This document shows positions 5,412-6,075 of a stretch of 6,075 bases of DNA, piece by piece. Origin of the DNA: Alphaproteobacteria bacterium (GTDB lineage Bacteria; Pseudomonadota; Alphaproteobacteria; Rhizobiales; Devosiaceae). The notes below the pieces were generated by a model. That model did not search any database. It was not told the DNA's origin and worked only from the letters and a program-made list of their open reading frames with translations. The DNA is taken from assembly GCA_018820005.1 (NCBI GenBank), contig JAHJOS010000363.1:1-6075 (forward strand). The letters run 5' to 3'. Each line of letters opens with the position of its first letter. Positions within the stretch are counted from its first letter, which is position 1. Made by a program: the position numbers and the translations under genes.

Positions 5412-5702
5412 ATGGGCTTCCGTCCTCTGCACGACCGCGTGGTCGTCCGTCGCCTCGACGGCGAAGAAAAGACCAAGGGTGGGATCATCATCCCCGATAC
5501 CGCCAAGGAAAAGCCCTCCGAGGGCGTCATCGTCTCGGTTGGCCCTGGCGCCCGCGACGAAAATGGCAAGATCAACGCGCTTGACGTCAAGGCTGGCGAT
5601 CGCGTGCTGTTCGGCAAGTGGAGCGGCACTGAGGTCAAGCTCAATGGCGAAGACCTGCTGATCATGAAGGAAAGCGACATCATGGGCATCGTCGAGGCCT
5701 AA
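5412..5702 (+). CDS. groES: Co-chaperonin GroES (Cpn10)
   Basis: The heptameric lid of the GroEL folding chamber in the cytoplasm; it caps the ATP-bound ring so that substrate protein folds inside. The 96 residues match the usual length. RPLHDRVVVRR (4-14) opens the beta barrel. The mobile loop that grips GroEL is around 18-38, including KGGIIIPDTA. GDRVLFGKWSGTEVK (62-76) and the C-terminal DIMGIVEA (89-96) are typical. ATG 5412 has AGGAG (5401-5405) 6 nt upstream. It is the first gene of the groESL operon, 49 bp before groL, controlled by the promoter at 5298-5326 and CIRCE. No unusual residues seen. Confidence 0.98.
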   Translation: MGFRPLHDRVVVRRLDGEEKTKGGIIIPDTAKEKPSEGVIVSVGPGARDENGKINALDVKAGDRVLFGKWSGTEVKLNGEDLLIMKESDIMGIVEA

Positions 5703-5751
5703 AAGGTCCTGCGATCCCATCCGTCCCACCCCTACCCAAGGAGCGCCTCAC

Positions 5752-6075
5752 ATGGCTGCTAAAGAAGTAAAGTTCTCCACCGATGCCCGCGACAAGATGC
5801 TGCGCGGCGTCAATATCCTGGCCAATGCGGTCAAGGTAACGCTTGGCCCCAAGGGCCGCAACGTCGTGATCGAAAAGTCGTTCGGTGCTCCGCGCATCAC
5901 CAAGGACGGCGTGTCCGTTGCCAAGGAAATCGAGCTGGAAGACAAGTTCGAAAACCTGGGCGCGCAGCTGCTGCGTTCGGTTGCTTCCAAGACCAATGAT
6001 GTTGCCGGCGACGGCACCACCACGGCCACCGTTCTGGGCCAGGCTATCGTTGTCGAGGGCGTCAAGGCTGATGCC
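5752..6075 (+). CDS. groL: Chaperonin GroEL (Cpn60), N-terminal part, cut by window edge
   Basis: ATP-driven folding chaperonin that forms two stacked seven-member rings. Only the first 108 codons of a protein normally near 545 residues are inside the window; the frame is open to the last base, so the loss is due to the window and not a mutation. What is visible is the start of the equatorial domain: KFSTDARDKMLRGV (7-20), the nucleotide-binding LGPKGRNVV (31-39), ITKDGVSVAKEIELED (49-64) and the catalytic GDGTTTATVL (86-95) with the Mg/ATP aspartate at 87. AAGGAG (5738-5743) lies 8 nt before ATG 5752. It follows groES by 49 bp and is cotranscribed with it. Confidence 0.98.
   Translation, partial: MAAKEVKFSTDARDKMLRGVNILANAVKVTLGPKGRNVVIEKSFGAPRITKDGVSVAKEIELEDKFENLGAQLLRSVASKTNDVAGDGTTTATVLGQAIVVEGVKADA

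Overview
The window is GC-rich, tightly packed bacterial chromosome. It most resembles an alphaproteobacterium of the Hyphomicrobiales (Rhizobiales) type, possibly near Devosia. The grounds are the groES and GroEL sequences, a groESL operon carrying a perfect CIRCE element, and the mix of ROK, LuxO-like, EamA and DUF427 proteins. The genus is inferred from general resemblance only. I see no mobile element, CRISPR array, tRNA or rRNA.

Layout, left to right. Bases 1-109 hold no gene I can support. A ROK-family regulator gene lies on the minus strand (110-1315). It faces away from a LuxO-like sigma-54-dependent response regulator on the plus strand (1496-2926), and a 180-bp control region separates them. 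A RibD C-terminal/dihydrofolate-reductase-like protein follows on the plus strand (2999-3535). Its stop codon overlaps that of a convergent ten-helix EamA/DMT-type transporter (3532-4503, minus). Two small minus-strand genes follow: a 64-residue protein of unknown function (4557-4751) and a DUF427 protein (4864-5226). The right end is the chaperonin operon on the plus strand: promoter, CIRCE operator, groES (5412-5702) and the first 108 codons of groL (5752 to the window edge).

How the genes relate. groES and groL form one operon. HrcA probably represses it through CIRCE, and the promoter also has a plausible sigma-32 reading. The DUF427, 64-residue and transporter genes share a strand and could be one transcription unit, but a 112-bp gap with two hairpins splits the first from the other two. 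The ROK and LuxO-like genes are divergent and may share control sites. Neither has an obvious partner here: no sugar genes beside ROK and no histidine kinase beside the response regulator.

The window is mostly ordinary housekeeping and regulatory sequence, and I found no convincing undescribed system. The points most worth a second look are the ROK protein that has lost its kinase and zinc motifs, the receiver with an altered acidic pair, a hairpin that overlaps the ribosome binding site of the reductase-like gene, the shared CTAG stop codons, and hairpins and palindromes in the short intergenic gaps.
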